A stretch of DNA of 64,000 nt from Gemmatimonas phototrophica (GTDB taxonomy: Bacteria; Gemmatimonadota; Gemmatimonadetes; Gemmatimonadales; Gemmatimonadaceae), in NCBI RefSeq assembly GCF_000695095.2, contig NZ_CP011454.1, positions 2,790,001 through 2,854,000 on the forward strand, given 5' to 3'. The notes below the pieces were generated by a model that ran no database searches, was not told where the DNA came from, and worked only from the letters and a program-made list of their open reading frames with translations. This document shows, in pieces, positions 63,196 through 64,000 of the stretch; the first letter of the stretch is position 1, and each line of letters starts with the position of its first letter. The translations under genes and the position numbers were made by a program.

Positions 63196-63250
63196 CAGCC
63201 TTAGGAGCTGGCGGGGCAACCCATCCCGGTTCGAGTCCGGGCGTTCGCAT
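63196..63250 (+). repeat. attR: displaced 3' half of tRNA-Leu
   Basis: 55-base copy of the tRNA-Leu anticodon-to-3'-end region, with T-arm CCCGG/CCGGG instead of GCCGG/CCGGC. It has no acceptor 5' strand or D-arm, so it is not a functional tRNA; it is most likely the original host 3' half. Confidence 0.93.
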
Positions 63251-63360
63251 GGTCGGGAATGCTGTATCGCAGGTAATGCATGGACCACACCCAGTGCTCG
63301 CCCCGACGCGCGGCGCAGCGCACATTTGGAGGGAACGTATTCGTCCCCTCCCCCGCCCCG

Positions 63361-64000
63361 ATGATCCGTCCTCTCTGCTTCCTGGTGGTCCTCGCGGCCA
63401 CCACGCCCACGCTCCTGGCGCAGAACGCGCAGCCCGCGGCGCCGTCCACCGATAGCATCTTCAAGCCACTCAAGTGGCGCTCCATCGGCCCATTCCGTGG
63501 CGGTCGCTCAAATACCTCCACAGGCGTCGTCAGTAACCCGCGCACCTATTACATGGGAACAACGGGTGGCGGCGTCTGGAAGACCGACAACATGGGGATC
63601 AGCTGGCGGAACATTTCTGACGGCTTCTTCACGACCGGTACCATCGGGGCCATTGCGGTGGCCCAGAGCGACCCGAATGTGGTGTATGTCGGCACGGGTG
63701 AACACGCCATTCGCGGCGTGATGAGTCACTCGGGTGACGGCGTCTATCGCTCCACCGATGCCGGCAAGACGTGGAAGAAGATTGGTCTCACGGACACGCG
63801 ACACATCTCGCGCATTGTGGTGCACCCCAACAATCCCGACGTGGTCTTCGTGGCCGCGCAGGGGACGCTCTACGGGCCGTCCGCTGAACGCGGCATCTTC
63901 AAGTCCACCGACGGCGGGGTGACCTGGAAAAAGGTGCTGTTCGTTGACCAGCGCACGGGCGCCGCCGAACTGTCCATGGATGCGACCAACCCGCGCATTA
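63361..64000 (+). CDS. Sortilin/VPS10-like Asp-box propeller protein, 3'-truncated by the window
   Basis: Frame open from the ATG at 63361 to the window end (213 codons). Signal peptide [20 protein letters not shown], then the same layout as the 6741-9815 protein: [59 protein letters not shown] and [17 protein letters not shown] Asp-boxes. It begins 110 bases after attR, so the island separates it from the tRNA gene. No promoter was identified with confidence. Confidence 0.85.
   Translation, partial: MIRPLCFLVVLAATTPTLLAQNAQPAAPSTDSIFKPLKWRSIGPFRGGRSNTSTGVVSNPRTYYMGTTGGGVWKTDNMGISWRNISDGFFTTGTIGAIAVAQSDPNVVYVGTGEHAIRGVMSHSGDGVYRSTDAGKTWKKIGLTDTRHISRIVVHPNNPDVVFVAAQGTLYGPSAERGIFKSTDGGVTWKKVLFVDQRTGAAELSMDATNPRI

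Larger units (their letters stand above)
58161..63250. mobile_element. Integrative element in tRNA-Leu(UAG), about 5 kb
   Basis: Bounded by 55-bp imperfect direct repeats (two mismatches) that are the tRNA-Leu 3' portion. Contains a tyrosine integrase abutting attL, an overlapping excisionase-like gene, a serine recombinase, and a plus-strand two-gene cargo near attR. Its base composition is visibly more A/T rich than the flanks, especially between 59.7 and 63.1 kb. No replication, conjugation or capsid genes, so it is a minimal genomic island, satellite or defence-type element. The undisrupted chromosome would read decarboxylase gene, tRNA-Leu, sortilin-like gene. Confidence 0.92.

Noticed and set aside
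63196-63250. Second tRNA-Leu gene
   Set aside because: Only the 3' half is present; no D-arm or 5' acceptor strand, so it is attR.
62996-63325. 109-residue minus-strand ORF across attR
   Set aside because: In the integrated state it has no ribosome-binding site and starts in host DNA; its frame matters only as the integrase tail in the circular form.

Overview
The window is a high-GC bacterial chromosome segment with one clear foreign insert. Gene content suggests a Gemmatimonadota (Gemmatimonas-like) bacterium: secreted sortilin/VPS10-type Asp-box propellers, D-aminoacylase paralogues, DUF2911 proteins, lipoproteins with classic lipoboxes, a large TonB-dependent receptor and a Pit/DUF47/PPK phosphate set. 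No rRNA or marker search could be run, so the taxonomy is an inference from gene families.

Layout. 0-1.3 kb: 3' part of an M50 protease/HlyD-type fusion. 1.3-3.5 kb (minus): rpsP-rimM-trmD translation operon with a short asparaginase-like gene. 3.8-9.8 kb: gamma-glutamyltransferase, DUF2911 protein, TerB-like protein, sortilin-like propeller. 9.9-14.4 kb (minus): metallo-beta-lactamase-fold protein and two D-aminoacylase-family proteins. 14.5-17.4 kb (plus): SulP anion transporter, beta-carbonic anhydrase, unknown protein. 17.4-21.5 kb: ffh and lon. 21.5-25.9 kb (minus): TrmH-type methyltransferase, prepilin peptidase, lipoprotein metalloprotease, DUF445 protein. 26-26.8 kb: M48 protease. 26.8-32.3 kb (minus): a tightly overlapping purine-salvage operon (double 5'-nucleotidase, 80-residue unknown, adenosine deaminase, purine nucleoside phosphorylase).

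32.5-48.6 kb is mainly a phosphate neighbourhood: udk, PhoB/PhoR-type two-component system, sirtuin, TonB-dependent receptor plus surface lipoprotein, a PstS operon without pstCAB, Ppx/GppA, PPK1, Pit and DUF47 (PhoU-like). 48.8-58.1 kb: rhomboid protease, DnaK, HtrA, a three-gene secreted/envelope operon with a D-aminopeptidase, and a PLP decarboxylase.

58.16-63.25 kb is a roughly 5-kb island in a tRNA-Leu(UAG) gene, bounded by 55-bp imperfect direct repeats (two mismatches). It carries a tyrosine integrase, an excisionase-like protein, a serine recombinase, and a two-gene cargo: a C-terminally membrane-anchored unknown protein and a HEPN-like protein with an RN-x3-H motif. The integrase frame runs through the att site, so excision would give it a different C-terminus. 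The att copies differ by a compensatory base-pair change in the tRNA T-arm. The cargo pair is the best candidate here for an undescribed (possibly defence) system. The chromosome resumes with the 5' part of a second sortilin-like propeller gene, cut by the window end.
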